Shown one piece after another: positions 28,599 through 39,201 of a stretch of DNA of 64,000 nucleotides. Both the position numbers and the translations under genes were made by a program. The notes under the pieces were generated by a model that was not told the origin of the DNA, made no database searches, and saw nothing but the letters and a program-made list of their open reading frames with translations. Every line of letters begins with the position of its first letter. Position 1 is the stretch's first letter. Source of the DNA: Novosphingobium sp. CECT 9465 (GTDB lineage Bacteria > Pseudomonadota > Alphaproteobacteria > Sphingomonadales > Sphingomonadaceae); assembly GCF_920987055.1 (NCBI RefSeq), contig NZ_CAKLBX010000003.1:62001-126000 (forward strand), read 5' to 3'.

Positions 28599-31500
28599 TC
28601 AGGCCTTTAGCGGAACCCGCACGAGAACAATCCGCGTCGCGCCATCGTGGGGAAAGCAAACCCCGAGTTCTCGCAGGAGCTTGCCGTCAACGGTAATTTC
28701 CTCTCCGTCACCTTCAAGAGACGGGTCCGTTTCGATCGTTATCTGGATGGCTCCGTCGGCGCGCCGGAGCGTCAATTCCGCTTTGTGCCAGCTTTTCGGC
28801 ATTGCTGGACGTATCTGTATTTTGCCGCCAATTAAGCGAACGCCCAGAATTTCTTCAACGGCCAGCCGCCATGTCCAACCTGCGGCGCCTGTATACCAAG
28901 TCCAGCCGCCGCGGCCGAGATGGGGTGCCACACCGGCGATGTCGCCCGCGACAGCATATGGCTCGGTTCGATAATGCTCGGCGCCTTCGCGTGTCGAACT
29001 GTGCGTTATCGGGCTAATTCGGTCGAACAGTGATTTGGCCACGTCGCCGTCGCGTATCCGTGCGAACGCGATCGCGAGCCACGTTGCCGCATGGGTATAT
29101 TGCCCGCCATTCTCCCGGACGCCAGGCGGATAGGCCTTGATATAGCCCGGTTCGCGCGGCGTGTGGTCGAAGGGGGGATCGAGCAGGCGTATGAGGGCAT
29201 CATCGTTGCGTACTAGGTAGCGCCTGGCCGACGCGAGCGCCGTTCTGGCTCGCTCCGGATCTGCAGCATTTGAGAGAACGGACCAGGATTGAGCGATGGA
29301 ATCGATGCGACATTCCTGCTCCTCGGATGTGCCCCAAGGCCTGCCGTCGTCATCAAAGGCGCGCAGATACCACTCGCCATCCCAGCCAGACTGCTCGACC
29401 GCTGCGGCGAGCGCTTCGACACGCGCTTCCCAGCGATCACGAAACTCGGTTTGCCGCTCATCGACGCAGTGCAGTGTGAAGTTCCGGATAGTTGCGATGA
29501 GGAACCAGGCCAGCCATATGCTCTCGCCGCGTCCCCGCTCGCCGACCCGGTCCATGCCGTCATTCCAATCACCGGTGCCGATCAGGGGAAGGCCGTGAGC
29601 TCCGAGGCGATAGGCATGGGCAAGCGCGCGGTCGCAGTGAACGAACAGCGATTGCTTATAGTCGGTAACTTCAAATCGGGCGTAACGATCGGCCTCGCCG
29701 GCCGCGAGCGGCGGCGCTCTCAGAAATGGAATTTCTTCGTCCAGAATGGATTTGTCGCCGGTCGCCTCGACATAGTGCGCGACGGCATAAGGAAGCCAGA
29801 CGAGATCGTCGGAGCAGCGGGTTCGGACCCCGCGGTCCGAAGGCGGGTGCCACCAATGGAGCACGTCGCCCTCTTCGAATTGGTGTGCAGCGGCGGCGAG
29901 GATATGTTGCCGCGTTGCGTTCGGATCGACCTGGATCTGGGCAAGGACGTCCTGGAGCTGATCGCGAAATCCGAACGCGCCGCTGGCCTGATAGAAACCG
30001 GCGCGAGCGCGCACGCGGGCACTTAGCGATTGGTGAGGCAGCCACCGGTTGACCATCAGGTCGAAGGCAGGATCGGGTGTCTTGACCTGAACCTTTTCCA
30101 ACCGATCGGCCCAGTCCGCTACGCGAACCCGGGCAGCAGTCTCGATGATGGACGGCGATTGCCAATGCCGGATAAGTTGGATTGCGTGCTCGAGGTTATC
30201 ACCCTGGCCGAGGATGAAACAAACTTCGACGGTTCCTTCAGGGGGGATATCGAGATGCACCTGGAGGGCGCCGCAGCAATCGTCGCCGGCAGAATCCTGG
30301 CGGTTGCCCAGATCCCAGTTGAGCAGGCCGAGCGGTCGGGCCGGGTCGGCAATAACACCGTGGAAATCGCGGCGTGAGGTAGTGAAGCTATGAACGGCCT
30401 GGGTCGTGGCAAGAAAGGCAACGCGATCGCCGAACTCGTCCGTCCAGGAATTGCGTGCGAGAATTGCATGGGAGGCCGGGTCATAGCGCGACGTCCTAAA
30501 AGGGGCTTGCTCGCCCCTCACCGCGCCCAGGAGCCATTCCGCATAGTAGGTCGCCGTGATCCGGCGCGAGCGTGGCGTTTGATTGCGTAGGCGCAGACGC
30601 ACCAGTTTTACCGGATCGTCGATTGGCACGAAGGTCGACAGCTCCTGCTCCAGGCCTTCGCTGTGGCGGTGCCATATGGTCCGATCGGGACTATGATGAA
30701 TGCGGCACGCGGAGCCGCCGCCCGATGGCAAGGGTGTCGGGGTCCAGAGCCGCCCGTTCTCCTCGTCGCGCAGATAGAGCCGTTCACCTTGGGGATCCTC
30801 GACGGGATCGTTGAACCAGGGCGTGAGCCTGTTCTCGCCGCTGTTGATCGCCCAGGCGAAGCCAAGCCCGGCCTCAGTAACGATCGTGCCGAACGCGTCG
30901 TTGGCCAGGACATTGGACCACGGAGCCGGGGTGGGAGCGTCGGGCTCTAGGTTGATCACATAGTCGCCAGTATCAGGCGCAAAGCCGCCCCAGCCGTTGT
31001 CGAAGAGGAGATCTACGGACCGCGGCACGGGTGCGGAGGTGGCTGGCGGCAGGTTGGTGCCGACTGGGGCAAACGGCGGGCCGGGGTGCGGAGGTTGATC
31101 TACCCGGGCGAGTCGGTCGGCAAGCGTGACGCCGTCGTCTTCAAGGATCAGCTTGGCGGCCTGCTCGAGGAGCGCCACGCGCTCGTGATCGGAGGAGCTG
31201 ACGCCCACTAGGTGGATGCCGCCATGGGTGCCAAGGCGTTCCTGCGCGCCGGCGTCTCTCAGGACTTCCAGAAGGCGCTCGCGGACGGGTTCGACGTAAC
31301 CTGAGGTGCCCTCGTGGACGATCGCGAGATCGAAGAGGATGCCGCGCTGGTGGCCGAGCCAATGCGCAGCGAGAACGAAGCGGAGCATACCGGTCTGTTC
31401 CGCGGTGCCGGCGCGCAACATCACGATGGGATGATCGCCTGAAATACCAAGCGACCAGAGATCGACCTGCCGGAAGAGCCGTTCACCTCCGGGTGCAGGG

Positions 31501-34500
31501 TTTGTGCGGGCAGTAAAAAGATGGGAAAGGAAGGCCTGTACCTGAGGTACGAACTGTGGCTGTAGGCCCAGGTCGTGCATCTCGCGCGCTTTTGCCGCGA
31601 TGGAATCGCTAACCACCCAATCCAGCGCGGACAACGTTGCATAGCGGTCGGCCAGGTCTAGCGCCGACTGACGCGATCCCGCCGCGATCGTGACGAAAGC
31701 GAGTTCGCGGCGCCCGTGCGGCGGCAGCATGACCTTTGCCCTGATCGCGCAGATCGGATCGAGCGACCAGCCCAATGCGCCAATCGGAGGCTCCTGTTTC
31801 ATCGCGGCAGGATGCGTGACGTTGCCATGGCGACCGATGAAGGCTCTTCGATCAGCCTCAAGTCCGAGCAAGGCGACTCCTTCGTCATCTCCGATTATGC
31901 GAATCAGCAAAACCGGAGGCCGCTCGTCGGGATTGCGCGGTCGGCGCGTGAACACGAGTCCATCGCCTCCGGGCAAGGTTTCAGCGCTCACGAACAGCTT
32001 GCTGAAAGCAGGATGCCGAGCTGCATCCTGGGGTGGGGCGAGCACCACCTGGACGTAGCCCGTCAGTTCGATTGTCCGGGCACGATCCTCCTCATTGACG
32101 AGCGCGATGCGTCTGATTTCGAGATCGTCGCCATGGGCAACGTTGACTAGCGTCGAGATCGACAGACCGCGCGAACGCTGACGGAATTCGACCTGATGGG
32201 CATGAAACATGACCTCCGGCGGCTCGCCGATGGCGGGGAATGGCCCCCCTGTTGCGGACCAGAAATCGCCTTGATCGAGATCATGCAGATAGAGCCAGAA
32301 GCCTGCGTGGTCATCTGCAGGTTCGATGCGGGTAAGTGTATGCTGATTCCAGCTTAGACCCCCGGCGCCGTCCGTGCGGATTCGGCTCGAAAGCCGGCCG
32401 TTGCCGAGGATGTGCCAAGCATGCTGCCCCGACGGTCGGTCTGGCGACCAACTGTGCAGTGCCGGGATGTTCCCTTCGGCGTGAGCGGGCGGGTCGCGAA
32501 CCTCTACTCGTGCAATTTCTGGCGGAAGCTCCCACGGTATGCGTTCGTTGAGCAGGAGATCGACGGTGCCGACGTAAGGGTCCGCATGGAACCAGCGCAC
32601 TAGCATGTTGTCGCACAGTGCATTTCCCAGCGCGGCGAGACTCATGCCATGGTGGTGCGCCATGTACGAGCGGACGATAGCGAACCGCTCGCCCGCCGGC
32701 ACGCGGGCCGGCGTGAAATCGGCGGCTTCGAAGAAGCCGAACCGTCCAATTAACCTCTGCTCGGCCAGCAGCTTGAGGTTGATTGTCGCAAGTGCTGGCC
32801 GGATCATGAGCGCAAGCGCCGTTGCGTAGGGGCTCACGACGAGGTCGTGGCCGAGGCCACGTTGAAGTCCGAGGGCAGGGACGCCGAAGGCGTGATAGCG
32901 ATAGACGCGATCAGACCCCATCGAGGCGAATGACGATTCGGAGATTCCCCAAGGGATTTTGTGCGATTTGCCGAAGGCGGCCTGGATGCTGACGGCTGTT
33001 CGGTCGCTCATACCAAGCAGCGTGCCGGGATCGCTGTGCAAAAAGATGTTCGGCATCAGATATTCGAACATCGAGCCATTCCAGGACAGCAGCGCAAGCC
33101 CGGCCTCCTGTTTCGTGATGGGGCGACCGAGGTGGAACCAGTGGGAAGGATCGATATCGCCCTTCGCAATGGCGAAGAAGCTGGCGAGCCGTGCTTCGCT
33201 GGCGAGGAGATCGTAGTGATGCGCGTCTATGCGGTCGGCGCTGACGTTGTAGCCGATGTGAAAGAGCCGGCTACCTTCATCAAGCAGAAGTGAAAAGTCC
33301 ATCGCGTGCGCACTGACGTTGGCCCGGCGGGCAAGGCTGTCGAAGCGACCATGAAGCTCGCGCGAAACGGCCTGCCCTTCGGCGATGGCAGCCAGCATCT
33401 TGTCGACCCATTGACGGGCCGCGTCGGATAATCCGCCTTCCTTGGTCGCGCTGAGCAGGCTGATGACGTGCGCGGTGCGCGAATCGGATGGTGTCGCCGA
33501 GCCGCCAGCCATGAAATCGGCGACCTTGGCTGCGGTTTCCGCGCAGTCTGAGGGATGGTCGGTTATAACTTCCCACCACGGGCAGAAAACCTGCAAATCG
33601 CGACGTATCCCGGACACGTGATGCTCGAGCCGCTCGAGCCAGACTTGCACTTCGCGCAAGATGCCGACGTCGGCTTCGGCAACGCTCGCGGCCATCACGC
33701 CCACCTGCTCGCGCAGTCTCGGCAAGTCGGCCGAAATGAGATCGTCGATCCCCCTGAGCCATTCGCGCTCATCGTTCGAAACCCGCTTCACCGTCTCGCC
33801 CACGGTAGCCAGGATCACACCGGCCGTTGAGCCCGCTTCGGTCCCGATAGACCGGATCGCCTGGGAGAGCAGTCCGACAATATCTTCTAGGCCTTGCCAG
33901 AGCTCGCTGCCTACCGGCGGTGCCCTCCCAGCATCTCGAAGAGCCTGGGCAACGGTAATCAGGCTGACGGCAAGATTGCCGCTGTCGACCGTGGAAATGT
34001 AACGTGGCTCAAGGGGAGCGAGCGTCCTGGTATCATACCAGTTGAGAATGTGGCCGCGGTAGCGTTCGAGCCGGTCAAGCGTATCGAACGTGTCGCCAAG
34101 ACGGGTAGCCAGCTCGTTGAGACCGATATGCCCAAGCCGCCACGCTGTCAGGATCGACACCATCAACATGCCGATGTTGGTAGGCGACGTTCGGTGAGCG
34201 GTGTCCTCGTCGGGCGGCTCCTGGTAGTTGTCGGGAGGCAGCCAATTGTCCTCAGGCCGGACGAAGGTTTCAAAAAAAAGCCAGGTGCGCCGAGCGACGA
34301 GTCTGAGAAATCTCCTGTCTGCTTCGGTAAGCGCCTCGATCGGTGGTCTACGCGGGCGGCTGATCCAAACCGCGATCTCGGGTGCGAAGAACCAGAGCAG
34401 CAATAGCGGCGCCGCGACAGGCATCGATCCCGGCGTATAAGCGAGTAATGCGCCGGCTATAAGCACCGCAAGAAGGGGCGAGCTCCACATGTCGCGCCAC

Positions 34501-37028
34501 GCCGCTAATCGCGGATGGCGCGCCGCGTTTCGCGTGGCCATATGAGCGGCAGAGGTCCATTCGAGCCGCCGCCGCCCCGATTGCAGCCGCCAGATCGTGA
34601 CGGCTATGGCGTGCAGCGCGATGTATGCGTCGCTGACAAGGAAGGCGATGGCTAAAATCCAGCGCCCGAGATGATCCGTGAGGCGCCGCAGGACGCGCTG
34701 CATGACACCGCGACGGCGGCCCTGAGCGAAGCCCGTTACGAGATCGGTAAAAAGATAAGCCCCGGGCGCGACGATCGCGAGCAGTGTCCAGACCCAGGGT
34801 CGACCGTGAAACAGGAACCAACCGCCTAGGAGCAAGGCAACGATGCTGGCGGGTACCAGACTGCGCCTTAGATTGTCGAAGATCTTGAGCCTGTCGAACC
34901 ACCCAAGCCGATTGCGCAGCCATCGGCCGTCACGCCCTGGGACAAAGGGAAACAGCCAGGGCAGGATTTGCCAATCACCCCGCACCCAGCGGTGCCAGCG
35001 CGCGGAAAAGTCGAGATACCCGGTCGGAAAGCGCTCGTAGACAATGACGTCGCTAACGAGCGCCGCGCGCCCATGAAGCCCCTCGAACAGGTCATGGCTA
35101 AGCAAAGCATTCTCTGGGACACGGCCCTCCAGACTCCGTTCGAATGCCGCCACATCGTAGAGGCCTTTGCCCACAAACACGCCGGTGCCCAGAAGGTCCT
35201 GGTACACGTCGGAAACCGCGCGAGAGTAGATGTCGATCATAGTATCGCCGCCGTAGAGGCGAGCGAACAGGGATTGCTCGGGGCCCTCCGGCGCTAGTTC
35301 AACGCGAGGTTGAAGGATAGTGTAGCCTCGTTCCACAATGCCGGTGTCGGGGGCAAAATGAGCCCGATTGAGTGGATGGGCGAGAGTGCCGACCAGACGG
35401 CGCACCACACCACCCGGAAGTCTGGTATCTGCGTCTGCCGTCAGTACGAAGCGGCATCGCCGCAGCCTTTCCACCTTGCCGGTGGTCAAATGGAATGCAG
35501 TGGCGTCGCCGCGCAGGATATAGGCGTTGAACTGCTCCAGCTTACCGCGCTTGCGCTCCCAGCCCATCCAACAGCCCTGCGCCTCGTTGAAGAGGCGCGG
35601 TCGGTGGAGCAGATGAAAAGGTCCATTGCCCCTTGCGTCCTTGTAGCGGGCATTCAATTCTTCGATGCCTCGTACCAGCATCTGCTCGATCTCATCGTCG
35701 CCCGAAACCCTGGCGGTTGCGGCATCGGCAAGGTCGGTCAGGAGAACGAACTCCAGCGCTTCATCAGGGTTGGCTAGGCGATGCGCCTCAAGTCGCTCAA
35801 GAAGGGGAGCGATGTCGGAGGTCCGAGCGACGAGAACGGGGATTGCGATGGCCGTCGCACAATCTCCGGGAATTCCTTTCTTGAATTCCAGCTTGGGAAG
35901 AACGCATGGAGGAACGATTTGCGTGACCATCCAATTCACAAAGGTGATGCTGAGGATGGAAGCGGGCAGCAGCGTCAGCGCGATACACAGCAGCCAGGAT
36001 AAGGGAGACGGTCCGGTCGAGGACATGTATGCTGCAGGAACTGCAGAGGCCGCGATACCGGCAAACACCAGCGCGGTCGCGTAAAGCATACCCTTATGAC
36101 GCAAGATGCGCCGCAGCATCGAACGGGGTGTCCAGGGGCGGGGATCGAGTGCATCCGTGAAAGCAGGCAGGCCGGCATCGATGAGCCAATAACCTACATG
36201 CCCTGAGGGGGCCTCTTCACTACTTTGACACTGCCGCAGAGCGCGCTGGGCAACCTCTCGCTCTAGGAGGCCGGATCGCGCTGCGAGCCGTTCTACCGCG
36301 TGACGATATTGGTCGCGAGTAGCGAAATCCATGCGCGGATAAATCCCTGCAGGATCACGCTTCAGAACCGCCTCGACCTGGCTGGTTCTGTCGAAGAAGT
36401 CGTTCCATTGGATAGTCGCGATCACGGCAAGATTGGCTATGCCGCGTGCCACGCACTCCGTGTTGTCGAATCCCCCGGTCGCGACGTCGGGAGAGTCCGT
36501 TAGTGCAAAAGGGGGAGCGACTTGAGGAAAAAGCTGGGTGAAACCCGTAACGATCATTTCAAGACAAACGATACGCAGCATCGTAGGAATCGCCCAGGTT
36601 TCAGCGATGCTGAGCGGCATCTTATTCTGATATCGAACGACGAATTCGACAGCCGAGGACAGCGAGACTTGCAGGTGAGACGCCAGAAGCAGAGACTGCG
36701 CGACTTGATGGGCGCGCGGTCGCCTGAGGCCGTCTTCAGCAAGACCGGGAAGTTTCGCGTAGAAGGCCTTGGGAAGACCCTCACCAATTTGCAGGATCGC
36801 GCGCTGGATCTGATAGTCGTTGTCGAGTAGCCATTCGGCTGCGGCGCTGCCGCGTTGGTCGGCTTGCGTGGCTGCCTGGCGGGCTCGAGCCAGCCAGTCC
36901 TTCATGGCGTCGAGATGCGCCCAGATGGGAAGAGGCGCTGAGCGACCGATCAATCCTGTCAGCTGATGGCGTGTGGCGGTCTCGTCGGCCGCCCCCGAAA
37001 TAGGGTCGGTCCCCTCAATATCGGCCAT
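28599..37028 (-). CDS. ndvB: Cyclic beta-1,2-glucan synthetase family giant protein (NdvB-like)
   Basis: About 2809 residues, the full size of the NdvB/Cgs family. ATG 37028 lies 2 bp after the usp stop. Order: N-terminal soluble part, membrane helices (about 320-380), GT84 glycosyltransferase region with TADADTRLP near 530, more helices (about 740-900), glucoamylase-like central part, and C-terminal GH94 phosphorylase domain with GTGDWNDGMDRVGERGRGES near 2490. Such enzymes build cyclic glucans exported to the periplasm for osmotic adaptation and envelope stress. It is unusual to find the gene directly followed by tkt-tal-pgi-gnd-zwf. Product identity (cyclic beta-1,2 versus another glucan) is inferred from the family. 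Confidence 0.93.
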   Translation of the reverse strand: MADIEGTDPISGAADETATRHQLTGLIGRSAPLPIWAHLDAMKDWLARARQAATQADQRGSAAAEWLLDNDYQIQRAILQIGEGLPKAFYAKLPGLAEDGLRRPRAHQVAQSLLLASHLQVSLSSAVEFVVRYQNKMPLSIAETWAIPTMLRIVCLEMIVTGFTQLFPQVAPPFALTDSPDVATGGFDNTECVARGIANLAVIATIQWNDFFDRTSQVEAVLKRDPAGIYPRMDFATRDQYRHAVERLAARSGLLEREVAQRALRQCQSSEEAPSGHVGYWLIDAGLPAFTDALDPRPWTPRSMLRRILRHKGMLYATALVFAGIAASAVPAAYMSSTGPSPLSWLLCIALTLLPASILSITFVNWMVTQIVPPCVLPKLEFKKGIPGDCATAIAIPVLVARTSDIAPLLERLEAHRLANPDEALEFVLLTDLADAATARVSGDDEIEQMLVRGIEELNARYKDARGNGPFHLLHRPRLFNEAQGCWMGWERKRGKLEQFNAYILRGDATAFHLTTGKVERLRRCRFVLTADADTRLPGGVVRRLVGTLAHPLNRAHFAPDTGIVERGYTILQPRVELAPEGPEQSLFARLYGGDTMIDIYSRAVSDVYQDLLGTGVFVGKGLYDVAAFERSLEGRVPENALLSHDLFEGLHGRAALVSDVIVYERFPTGYLDFSARWHRWVRGDWQILPWLFPFVPGRDGRWLRNRLGWFDRLKIFDNLRRSLVPASIVALLLGGWFLFHGRPWVWTLLAIVAPGAYLFTDLVTGFAQGRRRGVMQRVLRRLTDHLGRWILAIAFLVSDAYIALHAIAVTIWRLQSGRRRLEWTSAAHMATRNAARHPRLAAWRDMWSSPLLAVLIAGALLAYTPGSMPVAAPLLLLWFFAPEIAVWISRPRRPPIEALTEADRRFLRLVARRTWLFFETFVRPEDNWLPPDNYQEPPDEDTAHRTSPTNIGMLMVSILTAWRLGHIGLNELATRLGDTFDTLDRLERYRGHILNWYDTRTLAPLEPRYISTVDSGNLAVSLITVAQALRDAGRAPPVGSELWQGLEDIVGLLSQAIRSIGTEAGSTAGVILATVGETVKRVSNDEREWLRGIDDLISADLPRLREQVGVMAASVAEADVGILREVQVWLERLEHHVSGIRRDLQVFCPWWEVITDHPSDCAETAAKVADFMAGGSATPSDSRTAHVISLLSATKEGGLSDAARQWVDKMLAAIAEGQAVSRELHGRFDSLARRANVSAHAMDFSLLLDEGSRLFHIGYNVSADRIDAHHYDLLASEARLASFFAIAKGDIDPSHWFHLGRPITKQEAGLALLSWNGSMFEYLMPNIFLHSDPGTLLGMSDRTAVSIQAAFGKSHKIPWGISESSFASMGSDRVYRYHAFGVPALGLQRGLGHDLVVSPYATALALMIRPALATINLKLLAEQRLIGRFGFFEAADFTPARVPAGERFAIVRSYMAHHHGMSLAALGNALCDNMLVRWFHADPYVGTVDLLLNERIPWELPPEIARVEVRDPPAHAEGNIPALHSWSPDRPSGQHAWHILGNGRLSSRIRTDGAGGLSWNQHTLTRIEPADDHAGFWLYLHDLDQGDFWSATGGPFPAIGEPPEVMFHAHQVEFRQRSRGLSISTLVNVAHGDDLEIRRIALVNEEDRARTIELTGYVQVVLAPPQDAARHPAFSKLFVSAETLPGGDGLVFTRRPRNPDERPPVLLIRIIGDDEGVALLGLEADRRAFIGRHGNVTHPAAMKQEPPIGALGWSLDPICAIRAKVMLPPHGRRELAFVTIAAGSRQSALDLADRYATLSALDWVVSDSIAAKAREMHDLGLQPQFVPQVQAFLSHLFTARTNPAPGGERLFRQVDLWSLGISGDHPIVMLRAGTAEQTGMLRFVLAAHWLGHQRGILFDLAIVHEGTSGYVEPVRERLLEVLRDAGAQERLGTHGGIHLVGVSSSDHERVALLEQAAKLILEDDGVTLADRLARVDQPPHPGPPFAPVGTNLPPATSAPVPRSVDLLFDNGWGGFAPDTGDYVINLEPDAPTPAPWSNVLANDAFGTIVTEAGLGFAWAINSGENRLTPWFNDPVEDPQGERLYLRDEENGRLWTPTPLPSGGGSACRIHHSPDRTIWHRHSEGLEQELSTFVPIDDPVKLVRLRLRNQTPRSRRITATYYAEWLLGAVRGEQAPFRTSRYDPASHAILARNSWTDEFGDRVAFLATTQAVHSFTTSRRDFHGVIADPARPLGLLNWDLGNRQDSAGDDCCGALQVHLDIPPEGTVEVCFILGQGDNLEHAIQLIRHWQSPSIIETAARVRVADWADRLEKVQVKTPDPAFDLMVNRWLPHQSLSARVRARAGFYQASGAFGFRDQLQDVLAQIQVDPNATRQHILAAAAHQFEEGDVLHWWHPPSDRGVRTRCSDDLVWLPYAVAHYVEATGDKSILDEEIPFLRAPPLAAGEADRYARFEVTDYKQSLFVHCDRALAHAYRLGAHGLPLIGTGDWNDGMDRVGERGRGESIWLAWFLIATIRNFTLHCVDERQTEFRDRWEARVEALAAAVEQSGWDGEWYLRAFDDDGRPWGTSEEQECRIDSIAQSWSVLSNAADPERARTALASARRYLVRNDDALIRLLDPPFDHTPREPGYIKAYPPGVRENGGQYTHAATWLAIAFARIRDGDVAKSLFDRISPITHSSTREGAEHYRTEPYAVAGDIAGVAPHLGRGGWTWYTGAAGWTWRLAVEEILGVRLIGGKIQIRPAMPKSWHKAELTLRRADGAIQITIETDPSLEGDGEEITVDGKLLRELGVCFPHDGATRIVLVRVPLKA

Positions 37029-37030
37029 GA

Positions 37031-38041
37031 TCAGGCTTGGGCGGCGAGGGGTAGCCGGAGGCAATTATGCCCTACGGCGATCTGCGCTTTTCCCGAGCGG
37101 ATTGTCGCAGGCGTTACGAGCATTGGTACATTGCAATGCGTCATCAGGTAGGAGGCGACCGTTCCATAGGGTACGTCGGAAACATGCCGATGGCTGTGGC
37201 CGCGCGCGGACAGGACGGCAATATCGGCCCTCTCGCGCTGAATAAGATCGCACAGCACCTCGCGTACATCCTCGCCACGGATCGAAATCGTACGCATTCG
37301 TAGACCGGACGCCGAGAGGTTGGATTTCGTTCGATCCAGGTAGCTGCGTGCTGCTTGCTCATTTCGCTCTATAAGGGCTTGTTGAAGCTTCTTGTCCTCG
37401 ACTTCCAGGGGCCGTGCCTCGATCATCTCGGGCGTAGGGACGACATGGACGAGCAGGAGTTCCGCTTCCGAGGCCTTCGCAAGACGCACAGCTAGGGGCA
37501 GCACGCTCTCAGCCCAACGAGAGCCGTCAAGCGGCACCACAACCCTTCTGTAGGGCGCTGCCGGAAGCGGGGCCTCTACCGGTACGAGCAGGACCGGGGC
37601 TGGCGTCTGCATGAGCACCTTGTGCACGGTTGCCCCCATGCCCGGGCGACCGGCCTCTTGCCTGCCTCGTCTTCCCAGTACGACCATGCCGTCGTCGCAC
37701 TCTCGGACAAAGCGGCAAATTTCCTCCGCGGTTTGGCCTTCGGCCAATTCGATGGAGGTTTTGGTTGGAGGTGCGCTGGTCGCGGCGGCGCATCGATCGA
37801 GGGCGCGCAGGGCTTCGCGCCGCCGGAGGTTACATTCAATCGGGTCTGGACGAGAGCGCGTCGAGCCCTCGCCGTCAAGTACTTGTAGCAGGGTAATAGG
37901 GACGTCGAGCGTTGTCGCGAGCGCACGAGCGTGTGAGTAGATCCACGCATCATGATCGGAGCAATCGATACAGGCGACAATCCCGGACTGCGGTCGGGGG
38001 GACGCCTGCGCCAGAGCTGGAAATGCTGAAGCGGCTGACAT
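37031..38041 (-). CDS. Tandem universal stress protein (two Usp domains)
   Basis: About 336 residues from ATG 38041 after GAGGAG. Two UspA folds: residues about 15-155 (GIVACIDCSDHDAWIYSHARALA ... GMVVLGRRGRQEAG) and 170-320 (RRVVVPLDGSRWAESVLPLA ... DIAVLSARGHSHRHVSDVPYG). The G-x2-G-x9-G(S/T) ATP motif is only partly kept, so nucleotide binding is uncertain. It is the first gene of the 18-kb minus-strand carbohydrate run, ending 2 bp before ndvB. It probably responds to general stress. Confidence 0.88.
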   Translation of the reverse strand: MSAASAFPALAQASPRPQSGIVACIDCSDHDAWIYSHARALATTLDVPITLLQVLDGEGSTRSRPDPIECNLRRREALRALDRCAAATSAPPTKTSIELAEGQTAEEICRFVRECDDGMVVLGRRGRQEAGRPGMGATVHKVLMQTPAPVLLVPVEAPLPAAPYRRVVVPLDGSRWAESVLPLAVRLAKASEAELLLVHVVPTPEMIEARPLEVEDKKLQQALIERNEQAARSYLDRTKSNLSASGLRMRTISIRGEDVREVLCDLIQRERADIAVLSARGHSHRHVSDVPYGTVASYLMTHCNVPMLVTPATIRSGKAQIAVGHNCLRLPLAAQA

Positions 38042-38611
38042 CAAATGCTCCTCTTGCCTTGGATCTCCATCGAATTCGTGGCGGCTAGGACAGCGGGAAC
38101 AACCGGCATTTCGGCCTGGCGTCCCCTCCACGACTCGAACCTGCTCTGACCCTATCTGGGGGGAACGACCCGCGAAATTGTGATATATACGAATGGCGAT
38201 CGGTCGGTTGACTGGGGCGCAAGAGCATCAGAACCGAAAACCGGTCGCTTGCGATTAGTACATCGGGCGGGCCTATATGCCTCCGCCTCGCCACCCGGCT
38301 TGAGCGTCCAAACCAACATGTCGGGATAGAATGAAGGTCACCGGGCCACCTTTTCCTCGTCCGGAAGCGAACTCGTCGCCCCCGTTACCGCTCATGTGGT
38401 TGCTCGCTTGCACTGCGCATGAGACGATCACCGTCATCCCAAGTTCTGCGCCGGCTGCCTTGTCCTGGGCGATCTGCGATCAGATGCCATCGCAGGCGTC
38501 CCTTCTGTCTAGCGACAAATACGCATTACCACCGGCAGATGGTCTGCATAGTCTGCCAAGGGCAACCAACGAAGCTCTCAGCGGAGTGAGTGTGGATCGG
38601 AAGGGAACAGT
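38042..38611. other. Intergenic region between divergent usp and the 38612 gene
   Basis: About 570 bp without a supported gene. It should hold the promoter of the usp-ndvB-tkt operon (minus strand), perhaps the AT-rich GTATATATCACAATT stretch near 38180, and the promoter of the 38612 gene. An open plus-strand frame at 38331-38615 has no family features and no ribosome binding site and is not called. Confidence 0.45.
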
Positions 38612-39058
38612 ATGACGATCGCGCTTAACGGGTTATATCGATGCCGGCTGCTCACTTTCACACGGTGGTCGTGTTCCATCTGGGCGATTTTCGCCGCGCT
38701 CACTGTGCCAACGCTACCTTCGCCGGCCAGGGTCGTTCCCGCAGGGGAAGATACCTCGACCACCAAGCTCGCGGGTGTCTGGTCATTTGATGGCCGATCC
38801 GGCTGTAAGTCGGGGATGGCCTGGGTTCTTAATCGCAACGGATCTTACAGCGAAATCCGATTGCCTGACCAGACGCCGCTTGGCGGAGGAAAGTGGTATG
38901 AACGCGGCGATACCATCTATTACTCATTGCCGCGAGTACTGACAGCGGCCGCGGGACGGCCCGACAAGCGTATGGTCATTATAGAGCGCGGCCCGCGGCG
39001 CCTGGTGGCCGTGACTAACCGCAGGGTTCGTCATGTGATGCACAAGTGTCCGGGATGA
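38612..39058 (+). CDS. Small exported protein of unknown function
   Basis: A 148-residue protein; ATG follows GGAAGGGAAC. A long signal region (SCSIWAIFAALTVPTLPSPARV) precedes a compact domain: LAGVWSFDGRSGCKSGMAWV, LNRNGSYSEIRLPDQTPLGGGKWYERGDTIYY. That pattern resembles small secreted lipocalin-like/META-style proteins (W-x-G-x-Y-x2-RL...GGKW), but no family is certain. It lies alone between usp (divergent) and a multicopper oxidase (convergent). Two Cys residues (SGCKSG, HKCPG) may form a disulphide. Confidence 0.65.
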   Translation: MTIALNGLYRCRLLTFTRWSCSIWAIFAALTVPTLPSPARVVPAGEDTSTTKLAGVWSFDGRSGCKSGMAWVLNRNGSYSEIRLPDQTPLGGGKWYERGDTIYYSLPRVLTAAAGRPDKRMVIIERGPRRLVAVTNRRVRHVMHKCPG

Positions 39059-39201
39059 TCGAATGCCTTCGATCGAGATGTGCGAAACGTTCTGGCCCAA
39101 GCCCGAAAAGGGAACAAAAACGAGAGTGGAGTTCGAAGTCATACGTCGAGCATTGCCCCCTTATTGGCATATGCGGGATTTCGATTCTTGAGTTGTTCCC
39201 A

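Noticed and set aside
27112..28974. Plus-strand open frame of 620 codons opposite tkt and the end of ndvB
   Set aside because: Composition-driven antisense frame across two genes; Arg/His/Gly-rich without domains.
38331..38615. Plus-strand 94-codon frame before the 38612 gene
   Set aside because: No ribosome binding site, no signal or family motif; it overlaps the likely promoter region of the next gene.
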